From Istiophorus platypterus (Eukaryota > Chordata > Actinopteri > Istiophoriformes > Istiophoridae), in the NCBI GenBank assembly GCA_016859345.1, contig CM029120.1:7679501-7743500 (forward strand): a stretch of DNA of 64,000 nt. The letters are read 5' to 3'. The translations under genes were made by a program, and so were the position numbers. This document shows positions 1-13,975 of this stretch, piece after piece (positions within the stretch are counted from its first letter, which is position 1; each line of letters begins with the position of its first letter). The notes below the pieces were generated by a model that searched no databases, was not told the DNA's origin, and saw only the letters and a program-made list of their open reading frames with translations.

Positions 1-250
1 TTCATCTCTCATTCCTTTTTCTTGCATCCCTCCTTCCATCCATCCTCATCCCTCATTCTGACTGACCGCTGGTCCCCGAGGCTGTGAGCACATCAGACTG
101 GCAAAGCTCTATCTTCCATCACCCATGATCTCCCTCCCCTCTACACTCTCCATCTCTTTCATTCGCTCTTTTGCTGCTGGCAGCATTGGCAGGATGACAG
201 TGCTTTCCCAGGGCAAGGCCTTATGTAAACAGCCCCATAGCACCCAACAG

Positions 251-258
251 TGTGTGTG

Positions 259-303
<45 letters not shown>

Positions 304-394
304 ATTTACATGTGTGTGAGAAGGAGCGTTAAATTTCCTACTATGTGCGCTTGTGAAGAGAAAAACAAAGACAGAGGGAAAGAGTGAATTTGTA

Positions 395-434
<40 letters not shown>

Positions 435-453
435 TGTGTGTGTGTGAGTGTGT
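251..453. repeat. Two (TG)n microsatellites
   Basis: TG runs at 251-301 and 401-453. Confidence 0.95.
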
Positions 454-2160
454 ATCAGAAATGCCTCTTAATGGCTGTGGAGGTCAAAGTCCCTCAAGTC
501 GCTGATAAAGTATACAGATAAAGGTTAGGATCTCTCTGTACCCACCTTCTGAGAGAGCGAAGCGCACTTACTCGCATTTCCTTTCTTTTATTCCACGGGC
601 GCCTTTTGGCGATTGAAGATGATACGGTGCCTGCTGTTTGATTGGTTGACAAAGCTGTCTTTTGATTGCCCCTCCCCCGGGCCTGTCCCAGCCACGCTCT
701 CGGACGACCTTCAGGAAAGTTTACCAAACTTCGCTTTGATTCACCCCCTCCATTTCCCTGCCCTCCTCTTCCTCCCTCTCCTTGTCTCCTCCCTCCAGCC
801 TCCCCCTGGATTCCCCACACATTCGACATCCTCTACATGATAATGAACAGCAGCTCAATATGTACAGCTGACAAAGCGCTGGAGGAAATCATAAGGCTTC
901 CATAGTGAGTGGTGCTTTATTGCAATCTAATCTCAATCAACGGCAATCAGACCGTCTAGGCCGAAATATTAGGGTCACGCTGCCCTCCTACCACACGGGA
1001 TGCAGCAATCATGCGTGCACTGCTCCAGTCTGGAGTTCAGTGTAACGACGCTGATGACCGAGATGGTTCGTTTTATGATGATGATGATTTTTCTGACTCT
1101 AAAACTTCAAAATGCAGAGTAAGACGCTGTGAGACACGGAGAATAGTGTGATAGTGCACATCATTATAACTTCCTCCTGACAGGAGCACAGGGAACATCC
1201 TGATGTTCAGAAATCTACAGAAAAACAGAAAAACAACACAGTCCCATGCGCAAAAAATTTGTCTCTGCACCAATTTATCCTGCCAAATATTTGTCTGTCT
1301 TCCTGGTTCTGTCTGCCTGGATATTTGAAACACACGACTCTGTTCATCTTTATGACGATGCCAGTAACGAAGGTGATATTGACCTCTACGGATTCTACTG
1401 GAGGGCTTTTGCGAAATTTCTCTGCTGATTCTCCGTCAAACTCACCCTTCCTTTCTCCCTCTACAGCAACTTTGAGTGTTATTGACAGAAAGGCAGAAAG
1501 ACGCCTACTGGCATCTAAAGATAGCTAGAGAAAACCCTTATGCTGCTTTGAAGTGCTAATTGATGCTATCGTAGTTAGAATCAGAGAGAAGTCCTCGGCT
1601 GCCACCAATTTGTTGTGGTTTATTTTCCAAGAGGAGTAATCTTGATGTAAGACTTTGATCTCGCTGAACCTGGGTCTGTTCACTTTTTCAGCTCTGTGTT
1701 CGAACACAACTTCTCACCCAGAGCTTATTAACCTCACCCTTATTTACCTTACTCCTCATTATCAGACTTTATTAAAGCTTATAAACGACTTCCCTTCGCT
1801 GTGTTCAATGTCAAAAACCTCAGTGTCCTTTAACCTTGAGGAAATTAGAGTGACGCTGAGGGGGCTGCCATGCGTGTATGTGTGTGTGTGCGCATGGGTG
1901 TGTGTGTGTGAGGCTTTTATGTGTGTATTCGCCTGTGCTTCTGCATCAATTATCCATCTGTGAACAATTTGATTTTTTTTGGGTGTGCAGGTGTGTAGTA
2001 GGTGTGTGTCTTTGTGAGTGTACGCCTGTGTTCCTGCCTCAATTATCTACCTGAGCTGAATTTGGGGCTGCACATGTCTGTGTCTATACTTGTATGAGTG
2101 CAAGCATTAGAGGATGAGTGAATATCCGTGTGCATAAATAAGAGCGCGTAAGCATTAGCA

Positions 2161-2162
<2 letters not shown>

Positions 2163-2209
<47 letters not shown>
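2163..2209. repeat. (TG)n microsatellite
   Basis: Uninterrupted TG run of about 23 units. Confidence 0.95.
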
Positions 2210-2210
<1 letters not shown>

Positions 2211-2375
2211 TGTGTCAGAAAGCAGTGCGGTGTGGAACAGGGGGCCAGCCCTGTCTGAGACTGGCAGGCAGAGTTATTCACGGATCACGGCAGACATATG
2301 GGCAGACTGGGACTCGCTGAAGACATGCCCTTACTGCTGGGACTGATACAATGAGATAAACAGATGTGGAGGAGG

Positions 2376-2376
<1 letters not shown>

Positions 2377-2428
<52 letters not shown>

Positions 2429-2488
2429 CACACACATATACACACAAACAAACAAACACACACAAGATGTTTGACACGTGCGCATGCA

Positions 2489-2519
<31 letters not shown>

Positions 2520-2535
2520 GACAAAATGTTGGACA

Positions 2536-2588
<53 letters not shown>
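2377..2588. repeat. Compound (CA)n microsatellite
   Basis: Several CA runs separated by short unique spacers containing repeated GACACG(T)GCGCA-like text, i.e. an expanded minisatellite built on CA runs. Long Thr/His and Cys/Val frames here are artefacts. Confidence 0.95.
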
Positions 2589-2589
<1 letters not shown>

Positions 2590-4889
2590 GACAAACAAAC
2601 AGACACACACAACAAGACATTTGACATGCGCAGAGACTTTTGGAGAAGCACACACAGGCTCCGGAGATGCATACACACAGGCACAAATACACACATGCAA
2701 AAACACACGAATGCTGGCAACACAAACACGCAAAACAAATACGCACAGGAGCAAACTGCATGAGCAGATTGGAACATAAGCACAGAAGATCCATAGCTGT
2801 GCCTGCACGCCGACACACTCACAAATCCAAGGCAGACAACTTTCACACGTGCACAAATAAACATCCTAACACACACACACACGTACAAAACCCCATAACC
2901 CAAACCCTCCCAGACTGATAACTCAACAGGGAGCTCTTCATCAGAACGACCAGGCCCTTATCATCTACTGTTCCAGCTCAGTGGCCCCTGCACTCTTTGC
3001 AACAGTAACCCCTCGCTAACAACCCCATTTCTGCCCACTGCCCCTCGGCGCTCTCTGTAGGTGCAACCGATACGCTTTCTTTCTTCAAATTCCTCCACCA
3101 GCTAACTCCCCCTCGCCTTCCCACTCTTCCCCATCGCTTCTTGCTTCACGTCTCCTTGCCAACTCTGTTGAATGGTAGGGGGTTGAAGGATGCAAGCCAA
3201 AGGAGCGAAAAGGGGAGCAGGAGGAGGCGTGTGAGGGTCGAGGGGGTTGGAGGTTTGTGGAGATGGTTCCATTGAATATGCCAGCTGTCCTGAGCGAAAC
3301 ACACACAGCAATGACTAGTGGAACATTTTCTCCCGAGGGTCCCAGCTGTCTCAGTGCTACCTGTCGCCAACTTTGCCGGGATGCACAATGAGCTATGGTC
3401 ATTTGCAAATGGCATAATAGGACAGGTAGTGAGAGAACCTAGCTCAGATGAGTAAAACAAATTTTATACATGATTGTTGCAGCGCTAAATATAAACTGGA
3501 AAGTGGTGGTTTGACTTGTGTGTAACGTTACCAGCGGATGCTGATAAAAAATTTGCAGCATCTGTTACGTCGAGCTCTGTTAGGGGCTGCCAGTGTCTTG
3601 CAGTGGAGTTCAGAAGATTAACAAACCGATCTTCAACACCTAATTCTAAAGTTGACCTGAAGGGCCTGATTCACATGTTGCATTTATCATCAGAGCTTCA
3701 GCTCTTTAGCTTTAGCCTCAGCATCACCGATGACTAAAAAAAGTGCCATTTTTATTTTAGCTCAGCCATGATCCACAGTCTGCCACTTCATGTTGCTACC
3801 GAAGTGTTTAGTCTGCTATCTGATGAGTTGATTGACACAAGAATAAATCAACAACAGCTTGGATAATGGAATGGTCATTTAATTTGTTCATAAATCAAAA
3901 CTGCCATTCACTGGTTTCAGCCTCTGCTTAACCTGTTATTCATCATGTCACACTGAATCTCTTTGGGATTTTGACTTTCAATTTGGAAAAAAAACAAAAA
4001 AAGGAAAAGCAATAAATGAGAATCAAAGATAAGAAAAATAACTGGTAAGGTGTCAGTTGCAATGAACTAGTTCAATTGATGTATTTTCTGATTATTTATG
4101 AGGGTCAAAGTGTTCTCATCTGTTCTGAACACCCACTTTTAAAGGTGAAGCGTCAAGAGGTGCACAGAAACAGAAACTGTGCAACTGAACTTGTGTGATA
4201 AATAAAAAAAGACATCTGGAAAGACAAGTTCAAATCCTGCATATTTTATCACCTCTGGCCAATACCTGCCACATCTGCTGTGTAAAGAGATCGTGCATGT
4301 TGGGTTTTCCATTTTAGGAAGGTAAAAAAGTTGTTGGACTCAGTTCCCCAATTCCTACACTGGAAAGGTTTGGAGGGAAGGGGGAGGTCAGATGCTATTT
4401 GACCATCTAACAAGCTGGTTGGAGTATACTAACACCTCACTTCAACAAATTCATACTTGAAAACTGACAGAAAGAACTTAAAAGCCACAGATAGGCAACC
4501 CATGACTCCAGTAACAAAACAGTTCAAAAAACAACAGACTGAACTTTGTTGGAATCCAAGTTTTAAGACAGTCAGAGGCAAAAACCTTACCATCACAGGA
4601 AGGAAGTGATCGCTGAGTAGAATCTGTCTACTGGACTAGAACTTGGCCCTTGGCTGGAAAACTTGCCACAGTAAAACTTACACTTTTTCCATACTTAGGC
4701 TTATCAAGTATATTTCAGTAAAACAAAATATGAACACTAAAGCATGTCTACTTAAGGAAACTATGTTAAAAGTATCCAAGAACTTTCTCAGAAGTTTTTT
4801 TCCCCCAAAACACCCAACACACAAAAAAGTTGTTTTTTTTTTTTTTTTTAATACAAAAGCTTGGATTGCATAGAACATTAGAGTGCCCA

Positions 4890-5155
4890 ACTCTGTCAAA
4901 ATGAAAATGAAGAGAAAGAGGAGGACTGGAAAACAAATAAAAAGAAGAAAAAGAAGAGAGAAAAAAGAGGGATCAGGAGGAGGATGAAATTGCAAAGAGA
5001 AGAGAAGGAGAAAATGGCAGAGCAGAGAACGGGTAGAGCATGCTGTGAGTAATTTGTCAATTTCAGCTTGTGGATTTTTCGTTTTAGCTGTCGTCGGACA
5101 AAGAAAAGGGAAGAAGTAAAAGAGGAAGGAGAAGAGGAAGAAGAAGAAGAAGAAG

Positions 5156-5185
<30 letters not shown>
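4890..5185. repeat. Purine-rich tract ending in (GAA)n
   Basis: About 300 bp of nearly all A/G on the plus strand, ending in about 16 GAA units (5136-5185). Capable of triplex (H-DNA) formation. Confidence 0.9.
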
Positions 5186-5186
<1 letters not shown>

Positions 5187-5554
5187 CTGTTTTGATGCAG
5201 CGCTCTGTACCTGGGCAGCCGCTGTTTGAAAGTGAGAGAAAGACATTCTGTAGTGTTTCAGTGTGTGTGTGTGTGTGTGTGTGTTCACAAATACCGTATG
5301 CTTGTATAACGTGCGCCTTACAGTGCGCGCGTGTGTGTGTTGTGCGAATGTTTCTGTTTTGGTATTTTTGCGGTTGTGTGCGAGTGCGATGGAGATAAAG
5401 GTTGCGTGGGAGATTGAGAAAGAGAAATTGAAAGACAGAGTGAAAGAGGTGGAGGTAGACAGATATAGAAAAAGGTGAAGAGTCAGGGAGATAAACTGAT
5501 GGGAATAGATGGCTTTACAGAACTGGAAAGATGGAGAAAGTGATAGATGCAGGG

Positions 5555-5558
<4 letters not shown>

Positions 5559-5594
<36 letters not shown>
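5559..5594. repeat. (GA)n microsatellite
   Basis: About 18 GA units. Confidence 0.95.
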
Positions 5595-5596
<2 letters not shown>

Positions 5597-6201
5597 CCTT
5601 TGGGAGCCACCAATTCAAGGACCGGCTAATGCACATATCCATGAAGACCTGGAGATTCCTTTGCAACTACAAAGGAGGCTGCTCTTTTTTCCTCTGACGA
5701 TGCCCAGCAGCACTCCTAACACTGTGAGCCCCCCCCCCCAGTCCCCCATCTCTCCCCATCTCTCCCTTTCTCTCCCTTTCTCTCCCACTCTCCTTTTCCG
5801 CATCTGTACACCTACTAATCCTTGCTCTTTTCTTCCGCCGAATTGGCAAGTGTAGCTCTTTTATTTATTCATTTGCTTCTCACCTTTGTTTTCCTTTATC
5901 CTGTCTCCTTTTGTTCCCCCCCCTCACCTTTCTGCCGGTTTAACCCCCCCCACCCCCACCACCACCACCACCACCCCCCACCACTCACCTCGCTCTCCCA
6001 GTCAGTTTATCCGTGTCTCACACTGTATCGCTGCTTGGATTTGACCTCTTTGCTGTGTAAAACGTCTTGTTGCTTATTCCGTGTGTCAGAGTTAATGACT
6101 GTTTACTCGTCTGCAATTATTCATGTAAGCCAACTCACAAAGATAAATTCCTAATGTATAATGTATACCATTTCGCAGAGGCTTTTATCTAAAGCGACTG
6201 G

Positions 6202-6525
6202 CACTATATGGTCAAAAGTATGTGGACAAACCCTGCGTACTGGGGCTGTTTTCCCTCTTAGCTCCAATTAAGGAAAATCCTAATGGCTGGTCAGGCGGTG
6301 ATATTTTAGACAATCACGTGTTTCCCACTTTGGTGCAACAGCCCCGGGGGAGGGGCCCTTTCATGTTCCTCGACTGGCCTGCCCCTCAGCTCAACTCAAC
6401 ACCCTTGGGATAAACTGGAATGCCAAATGAGAGCCAGGCCTTAGTTCTCAACATAAGTGCTAAACTCGACCAATGCTCTTGCAGCCAGAATCTTGTGGAA
6501 AGCCTTCCTGGAAAAATGGACGCCA
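6202..6525 (+). mobile_element. Tc1/mariner-like transposon relic with broken transposase
   Basis: Begins ACTATATGGTCAAAAGTATG, the terminal motif of a widespread teleost Tc1-like family. A decayed C-terminal transposase region follows, recognisable by the DWPA and LG(I/W) blocks of the DDE domain, interrupted by stops. Much of the internal sequence is missing, and no matching right terminal repeat was found. Just upstream (6170-6200), GCTTTTATCTAAAGCGACTG resembles another common fish repeat core. Confidence 0.75.
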
Positions 6526-6584
6526 TTTGAGCAACACAAGATGTCCAGCAATGAGTCCACATGCAGTATTGTTCAACCACAGTA

Positions 6585-6960
6585 GCGTGATGGATCTTGA
6601 GAGATGGCAATTTCGATGGTAGGTCCAAACTGTTTAATGGACTGCCATGCAATTTTGCACAGACATTCATGTCCATAGAGGATCAATTCTAATCACTTTG
6701 GTGATCCGCTGACCTTCATCTAGCACCACCAGCAGGTCAAGCTTTCCTCTTCTTCGGCGAAATATCAAAAAAACCTAATAGATGTATTGGCCTAAAACTT
6801 TGTACAGACATTCATGATCCCCAGAGGACGAACCCTACTTACTTTTTTTCTTTTTCTCCCGTTGACATTGACATTTACCGGATGGATCGCCATGACATTT
6901 GGCGGAGGCATTCCCGGTCCCCTCAGGATGAACTGCTGGTGATCCCTTGACTCTACCGTT
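6585..6960 (+). repeat. Old teleost interspersed repeat (TTTTGTACAGACATTCATG type)
   Basis: Contains two internal copies of a recognisable motif (GCACAGACATTCATGTCC at about 6657 and GTACAGACATTCATGATC at about 6799), each followed by a CAGAGGA(T/C)... block and 'ACTTTGGTGATCC'-like text. The same family is seen at 33090-33560. Family name uncertain. Confidence 0.6.
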
Positions 6961-6999
6961 TACTTCGTGTTTAGAGCTTATAATGAAATAGCATGAAAA

Positions 7000-9900
7000 A
7001 CGTATGAGCCAGCGCCGCACTTTGACTCTGTCTGGCCAAAGCGGGAGTGAAATGAACCCCTCAGAATTTTCATCTGTTCACGTACTTGTGAACATACCTG
7101 TCGATTAAGTGGATTCAGATTCCCAACATCCCCCCCGATTTGTTTCGCTCAGCCTGATTCATTCCGGACTCATTGTTTCTTTCTGCATCTCCAATTCCCT
7201 GTGTTTCTCCCCTTCTCTCTCTCTCCCTGTCACCCTCCAACTCCCCTTCTTTTCCGACAGCCCCCCTGCTTTTCTTGGTAATCCTAAATCGGGTGAACGG
7301 AGATAGAGTTTTCTCATTCTCTCCCCTGGTCTCTATTCCCCCCCAAATCTAAAGCTTCCTCTGCCTTTCAAATTGACAAGATGCTCACGCAAAACGGCGC
7401 ACACACATATACACACACAAATCAGGCACTTGAAATAGGATGCTCTAATCATACACACTATACAGACACACCATCATACACAATGATTCCCCGAAAGAGT
7501 TCTATAGGGGGGTATTTGCCCAAATTCCTGCCTCATCCCAAACATTCCCGGCCAAGTCCGGCCCACTGCCTGCTCAATTCCTGTCGGCATCATCCAATCC
7601 TGTTGTCCTTTCACCGTCGGAGCATCAGAGGAGCCAATCAGATTAGTCGTGGAAAGGAAATTGGAGAAGGTTTGGCAGCGAGTCATCGAGCCTGCTTTTC
7701 CCTTTCATGTTCTTCTTTCACTCGCGCTCTTCCTCACACACACGCACACACACATTCAGAGATATACACACATGCAAGGGACAAGAAAGAGAGTTGCCCT
7801 GGGAGACAGAGGCCTGGGTGAAAGAAGGATGCTGGCAGTGAAAGGGCCTGACCCATCTTTTGGCAAAGAAGAGCCTCTCACCCCCCTCTAATGCACTGAA
7901 AAGAACAGCTCAACAATGCAGGGCAAAGCATTCTGGGTGATCCCTGGACCCCTGCACGTGCCTTCATGGTGGAAAAGGAGATGGGCTGTGCATGTGTGCA
8001 TATGCTTATGTTGGTTTGTGTATGTGCGAAAGTAGCGGGGAACTTGAGCCGTGGGATCCGTCTCTCCTTCTCCTTCCCCGGGACAAAGATGAAAACCCTC
8101 CCTCCTCCGTTTCTCCTCCGTCCAAATTATGGCTCTTATCATTACCAGCAATTTATCTTCTTTCTGAGATGTCTCATGGAAGATGATGAATGGCGACGAC
8201 GGCTTATACGTCGTGGGAGTCCACGGAAATGCTCAGGAGTTTCAACTGAACGCCGACAGCTTTACCCCTTGATAGCTGCACTGGGAGGGAGACTTCACCG
8301 TGCCGCTGACACCTGTCCAGTCCGCTTAGCCCTCCACATGTACAGAGCTGATTTGAGAACCAGGGGCATCTCCCTTCTGCCCTCTCCCTCCCTCACTTCA
8401 TATACAGTAAATACATCTTTCTCTCATCCTCGCTTGCTGATTTCTGTCTCTTCTTCAATCTTTAGCAGATTGGGCAGCTTCGATTTGCTCTGATCTCGAG
8501 TTTTGCCACTAAATCCATAGGAGGGAACAGGGGCCATATGTAAATCTATATCAGAGAGAGCAAATATCTGCGGGTGCTGAGCCCCGCCCGTGTCATGGAT
8601 CGATTAAGCATCTGTGTTTTATTAATAACTCTAAACGATGTTGTGCCCAGTCAGGCATTTATCAAATGCATCTCACCTCTGTGCAGCCCAGTCTCTAAAC
8701 TGTCATTTCTCCACCCTCCACTTCTCCTCTGACTGGTTTAATCAGCAACTCCTTCACTTCTTCATTAGATAGGTTGTGTGTTTTTACTTAATGGCCCATA
8801 TCAGCTGTTCTGCATATTTGGAGCCCAGGTATCTACCGATCGCTTTACATCACACCGCAGCATTTTGCAAATCATGCTGGTCTGCTGGTTTCCATTCAGT
8901 TCCACACAAAATCCACGGGAAGACTTGGGAAGAAACTTTTGTGACGTAAACTGCGTCAACATTAAGTTTTCTTTAAAGTTATATTATCCTCATATCATTG
9001 GTTGAAGGTAATTCAGTACACTTACCTCAGTATTTCACTCTTTTATAAAAGTATTTTAAATGCATTTTTCCATATATTGTTTCTTTATACTACAAAGTAA
9101 ATTTACTTATCAATGTCGAAAACTGCTGACCCCACGAAGATATCTTTGGAGGACTTCTGTCACGTCCGAGAAAATTACTAAGGTGACGTCAATTGAGTAG
9201 TATCAGCTGGGAGCTTCACATTTACAACAAAAACATAATGAACTTGGGCATGGTGTTTGTTTACCAGATATGGGAAGGTTGCCATTATTGTGCATTATTG
9301 GAAATGAAGCAAGAAAAACTGTAATGTTTTTGGAACTCGAACAATACCGGAGACAAAAAGTCAATACATTTTGGCCTCTACTTAACAAAATTTGCCCATT
9401 ACACTTTTCGAAAACATGTCTCCCGAAAAATCTGCAACTTTGAAAAATGCAATTATAAATCTGCGGAGTGCTTTCACAGCAGCAGTTTGTGTCCAGTGTT
9501 TATACACTCTTCATAAAGGATGGCGTTATCGCATTCCACAAATGACTGTACTTGCAAACTGCAGACAAATGTCCTACAGAGCTCTCGCAAGTATGGCGTT
9601 TGTTTTTATTAGTGGAACATGTTAAATTGAGCAAGAGGTGATTATGTTGTCATAACGTTACAAATCACAGCTTACATGCTGCGATTTTGTTGAAAGGGGT
9701 CCTGAGGTCAATGCTGCTATGATGCAGTGCTGTCTTTTAAACTCCCTCCCTGCTCAAATTTGCATTACCATGCGCTGTTAATACAACAATGACAAACATT
9801 AACACAGTCTTGATGTTTGCTGAGAGGCATAACGGCCCATAAACAAATGTCCTGAGTTATATGATTTTCTGTATGGTGGACAGCACTGAATGGAAACCCA

Positions 9901-10500
9901 AGGCTGCCTTGAAATTGTTGGGAAAGTAAAAAAAAAAAAAAAAAAATCTGTATAACCTGCTTTTGAAAATTGGCTCCACTGTGGTATGGTCTTTTAAAGC
10001 TCCAAGATTTTGACACTGCAGGTTATATCTGTGTGGATAACCGGATGTTTGTGAGTCTGGTGGCGGGCGACATTAAGTTTGCTTATCTGTGGAGGAAAAA
10101 CGAGATGCTTTCACTCCCAGAAAAGTGTTTAGGAGGAATATTAAATTTGTCAGTGAGTGGAGGAGCGGAGCAAAGTGCATTCGAGAGGAGACGATGGTAC
10201 GGTTTACTACCACCTGACACCTACTTGTGGGTCTAAGAAATGGAGGGAAAGGAGAGTGGGAGGGAAGGAAAATCGACAAAATGGTGCGAACTACAAATGG
10301 AGAGGTGGAAGGAGAAGGAGGAAACGTACGGACTGAGCGAGAAACAGTGAGGAGAGGGACAGAGGGAGGGACAGGAGGAGGGAAAAGGGAGGTAAGAAGG
10401 TGGGAAAGACAAATTGAAAGAACAGGGTGAGAGGTTTTCTATCCCTCCTCTCCCAGCTCTAAGACTCTCATTAGCAGTATTGATTCACGGCTTTTCGGGT
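7000..10500. other. Intronic sequence without recognised features
   Basis: Contains imperfect CA patches (7400-7480, 7735-7775) and an A run (9929-9946). Around 9005-9110, sequence such as ATAAAAGTATTTTAAATGCAT may be a remnant of the repeat seen at 18.7 kb. No gene recognised. Confidence 0.4.
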
Positions 10501-10519
10501 CTTTAGCAGTCAAATGCTT

Positions 10520-10604
10520 GTCGCACACACTCACACACACACACGGACACACACACACACACAATCTACTGCACTGCTGCACACACATTCAACCTTCCCT
10601 TCCT

Positions 10605-10642
<38 letters not shown>
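10520..10642. repeat. (CA)n microsatellites
   Basis: CA runs at about 10526-10562 and 10609-10642. Confidence 0.9.
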
Positions 10643-10644
<2 letters not shown>

Positions 10645-11801
10645 AACACACTCTAGGGTATTATGGTAGGATGGGTTATAAAGTACCATGTGGTCCGCCC
10701 TCGCATAACACTGAAATTTCAGCTCCATAAATAGCAGAGTATGCATTTTTAATTTCTCTCTGCACTGGCGCCCAAAGAACACTACCTGTCAACACTGGTA
10801 AGCCAGCCTTAGCATTTTACACCTAATGCATTTCCTTATAATTGAAAACATACTGTGAAATAATTTGTTGCAGGTGCATTGTTTGAGGCTTCTGGTGCTT
10901 GTCTAAAAGCTTTAACAAATTCATGCTTAAAAAAACTTGTGCAATACATTTTAAAGTAGATTGTGGTGAAGCCATATAGTGCCTCTCAGAAGTTATCAAT
11001 GCTCACTAACACTGTAGTTTTGAACCTCCATACATACATACACACAAACATATACATACATATATATCCATTATCTTGCACATACTGTAAATAATATATA
11101 ATTAGCAAATCTGTACGTGTATAAGTGTTGCAAAATACCTGAACCCTAGTTCGAAGCTACAGAAAACATGATAATACACACACATACACAAATCCACATA
11201 TTGGCAGCTAACCTAAAAGGTTATTGATGAATTAGCAACATGTGAATTCAAGCAGCACCTTTTGTTACCTGGAGCAACACTTCTTTAAATGCTTTTCTTG
11301 TTCTCCACAGCAGCACATACACACACACACACTCACAAAAACACACACACACACAAACATCTTCTAAACAGCTCTCTCCATCTTCTTAAACAGCTCTTGA
11401 TTGGATGTCGCCGCTGACTGGGCAGTTTCTGTCAGAGCCTCAATGTGCGTGTGGGTGGGTGTCTGTGTGTTGGTGAGTGCATGAAAGTGCTGGAAGGCAA
11501 AAGCTATTGTCTATTGATTTAGTTTAGCTGAGCTAAAACAGCCTCTAACAAGAGTCAAAGTGACAGAAAGCACAGTAAGACCAATAATGCCTTGTTAACC
11601 AGCCTCCTTTCTAATATAATGCACACTATATATACACACTATTGCGCACGCATAGACACACATATATTTGCTGGTGATGGAGAGAATAATGCATACAATG
11701 CTGTAGAAACGCTTCAACAACAGACAGACTAACAAAAAGTCTCACACCAAGATACCAAAGAGACTTATTTTTTGAATTTTGGACAATTTTCTTTAAGTTT
11801 T

Positions 11802-11838
11802 TATACATATATATATACATATATACATACATACATAC

Positions 11839-11873
<35 letters not shown>
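11802..11873. repeat. (AT)n/(CATA)n microsatellite
   Basis: ATAC/CATA units followed by a pure AT run of about 15 units. Confidence 0.95.
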
Positions 11874-11878
<5 letters not shown>

Positions 11879-12175
11879 TTACTCACACACAAATGCATCT
11901 CCATGCATCCAAAAGTAGAACTCAAGAGTTGCTTCTTTTTTACAAAGTGAAGAGAGAAATGGAAGAAAACGCAAATGAGATGCTGATTATGCACTAGCTT
12001 CCCTCCAAGGAAGGACATAAAATCCAAAACAGTTAATGTTTGCACTGCAGGTATTTTTCAAAATTCGTTCTTCACCTGGATTTTGTTTCTAATTGCCTTT
12101 TAAAGAATGTGATTTTCTGTCAGTTTTTAATATTCATAATAAGCAGTGAATATTCTGGGATTAAAGAATGAATAT

Positions 12176-12273
12176 AAAAAAAAAAACAATGAGCACTTAG
12201 TTATATAAACTTCTAAAAAATGCTTAAGCATGCATAGATACACATACTGTAAATGCATGACATGTAGTCACCT

Positions 12274-12311
<38 letters not shown>

Positions 12312-13837
12312 CTCACAGTCACAGAAACACACACACACACACACACAATCCCTCCAGAGGGGTCCAGAGGTAGCTGACAGCTGTGATGGGTGTTGAGAGA
12401 CTGAGGTGAAGGTAGTGCATGTGTGTGTGTGTGTGCGTGTGTGTGTGTGTGTGTGTGTTGCGGGGTGGGGGGGTGGCGGCAGCGTTTTCTCTGAAGTGGT
12501 AGAAGGGGCTGGAAGGTCTGGGTCTGGAGCTGTGGCTCCCCTGAAGTGGTAGATTCTTCTGACTTGTCTTCTTCCTCTGTCTGTTCCCTTCACTGCCCTG
12601 TTTCCCCTTCCTCACTCCCCCCCTCCTTCCTCATACCTTCTCCATTTATCTTACACCACATCGCTCCCCAACCAACATGTTGTGTTCTCCTGTGACTAGT
12701 CTCATTGACTAATTTTTCTACCCCTTTCCTTGTGTATGTGTATGTGATTGTGTGCGTGTGCGTGTGCTCGAGAGGATAAGAATGGTTTGAACTTGGTAAC
12801 CCTGCTGCACTGCAGCTGTGCTCTAGTGGTTTCTAATATAATCACAGTGATAAAGTATATGTTTGTTTTTTATTTTATCTCTTACCAAGTGAACACATCA
12901 GACAGTCCCAACTGTTTTTGGGTTTGTTTTTTTTACAATTTTTAGGGAAACAGAACACTTTCACATTAACTTTCATATTGATGTGAAACTGTATCCTCAT
13001 CATCGTGACTATAAAAGGTCAGATACATGGTGCCCCATGACATGTGCCAGAAAAAGCATGGAAAACATTGATGCCTCACATTGACCTTTACTAAAGGTAA
13101 CTAAATGCTGATTTAGAATTCATTGCCAAATAGACACTATTTTTATCCTCACACCACCATTTCTGCAATCATACAGTCATCAGGTCGGTATAATTCACTT
13201 GACAGGTTCAGGAATTTAAATAAAAGGTGACGCTGCCAGAGTCATGTTTTTTATCAACAGGAGGGAATGTTTTTAATGAATATCTCTGCAGATTCTTAAA
13301 ATGTTCATCTGCTCCTGCAATAAAAAATACGTTTGTGGCAGCTAATCAGAATCATTAAACCTTTTCATGGTTGGCTTTAGGGAAAACTTGGTTAAAGTCA
13401 GGGAGAGATCGTGGTCTTGGTTAAATATCTAACAAGTCTAAAGTAATTTGTTTAAAGTAATTTGTAAAAACTTAGACATATAGGACTCGAGATGCACAAC
13501 CCTGGTTTGTGGTGTCCAAAAGGTAATTGGCAAAACACAGAATATAAACATAATTTCTAGGATACGAGGTCAATAGTACCTGAAAAAGCAATCAAACACG
13601 GATGTCCACCATTCTAAATAATTAAACGCCAATATAACGGATGTAGTGCTCTATTGGCCATGTGCAGCTGTTGCATCAGTACTGCTTAATTTTACAGGTT
13701 CCACAACTGCCTAATAACTTCCCAGCGATTATAGCAAAGGGAAGATGTACAGTGTTTGTGCGCTTGCAATTAAATTAATTCCAGCTGACTGTGTAACCAA
13801 ATCTTTTAGTCAGGCAAAGCAGGTCAGCTGAACACGT
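12176..13837. repeat. Tandem duplication A, copy 1 (1662 bp)
   Basis: First copy of a direct tandem duplication. It begins in an A run followed by CAATGAGCAC and ends at GCTGAACACGT. Nearly identical to 13838-15210, but carries a 291-bp segment (about 12457-12745, between two GT tracts) absent from copy 2. Confidence 0.95.
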
Positions 13838-13935
13838 AAAAAAAAAAACAATGAGCACTTAGTTATATAAACTTCTAAAAAATGCTTAAGCATGCATAGA
13901 TACACATACTGTAAATGCATGACATGTAGTCACCT

Positions 13936-13975
<40 letters not shown>

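Noticed and set aside
2278..2903. Long Cys/Val- and Thr/His-rich open frames in three frames
   Set aside because: They are translations of CA/TG microsatellites; no start context, splice signals or domain.
5547..5855. Glu/Arg-rich and Ser/Pro-rich frames over GA and CT tracts
   Set aside because: Simple-sequence artefacts.
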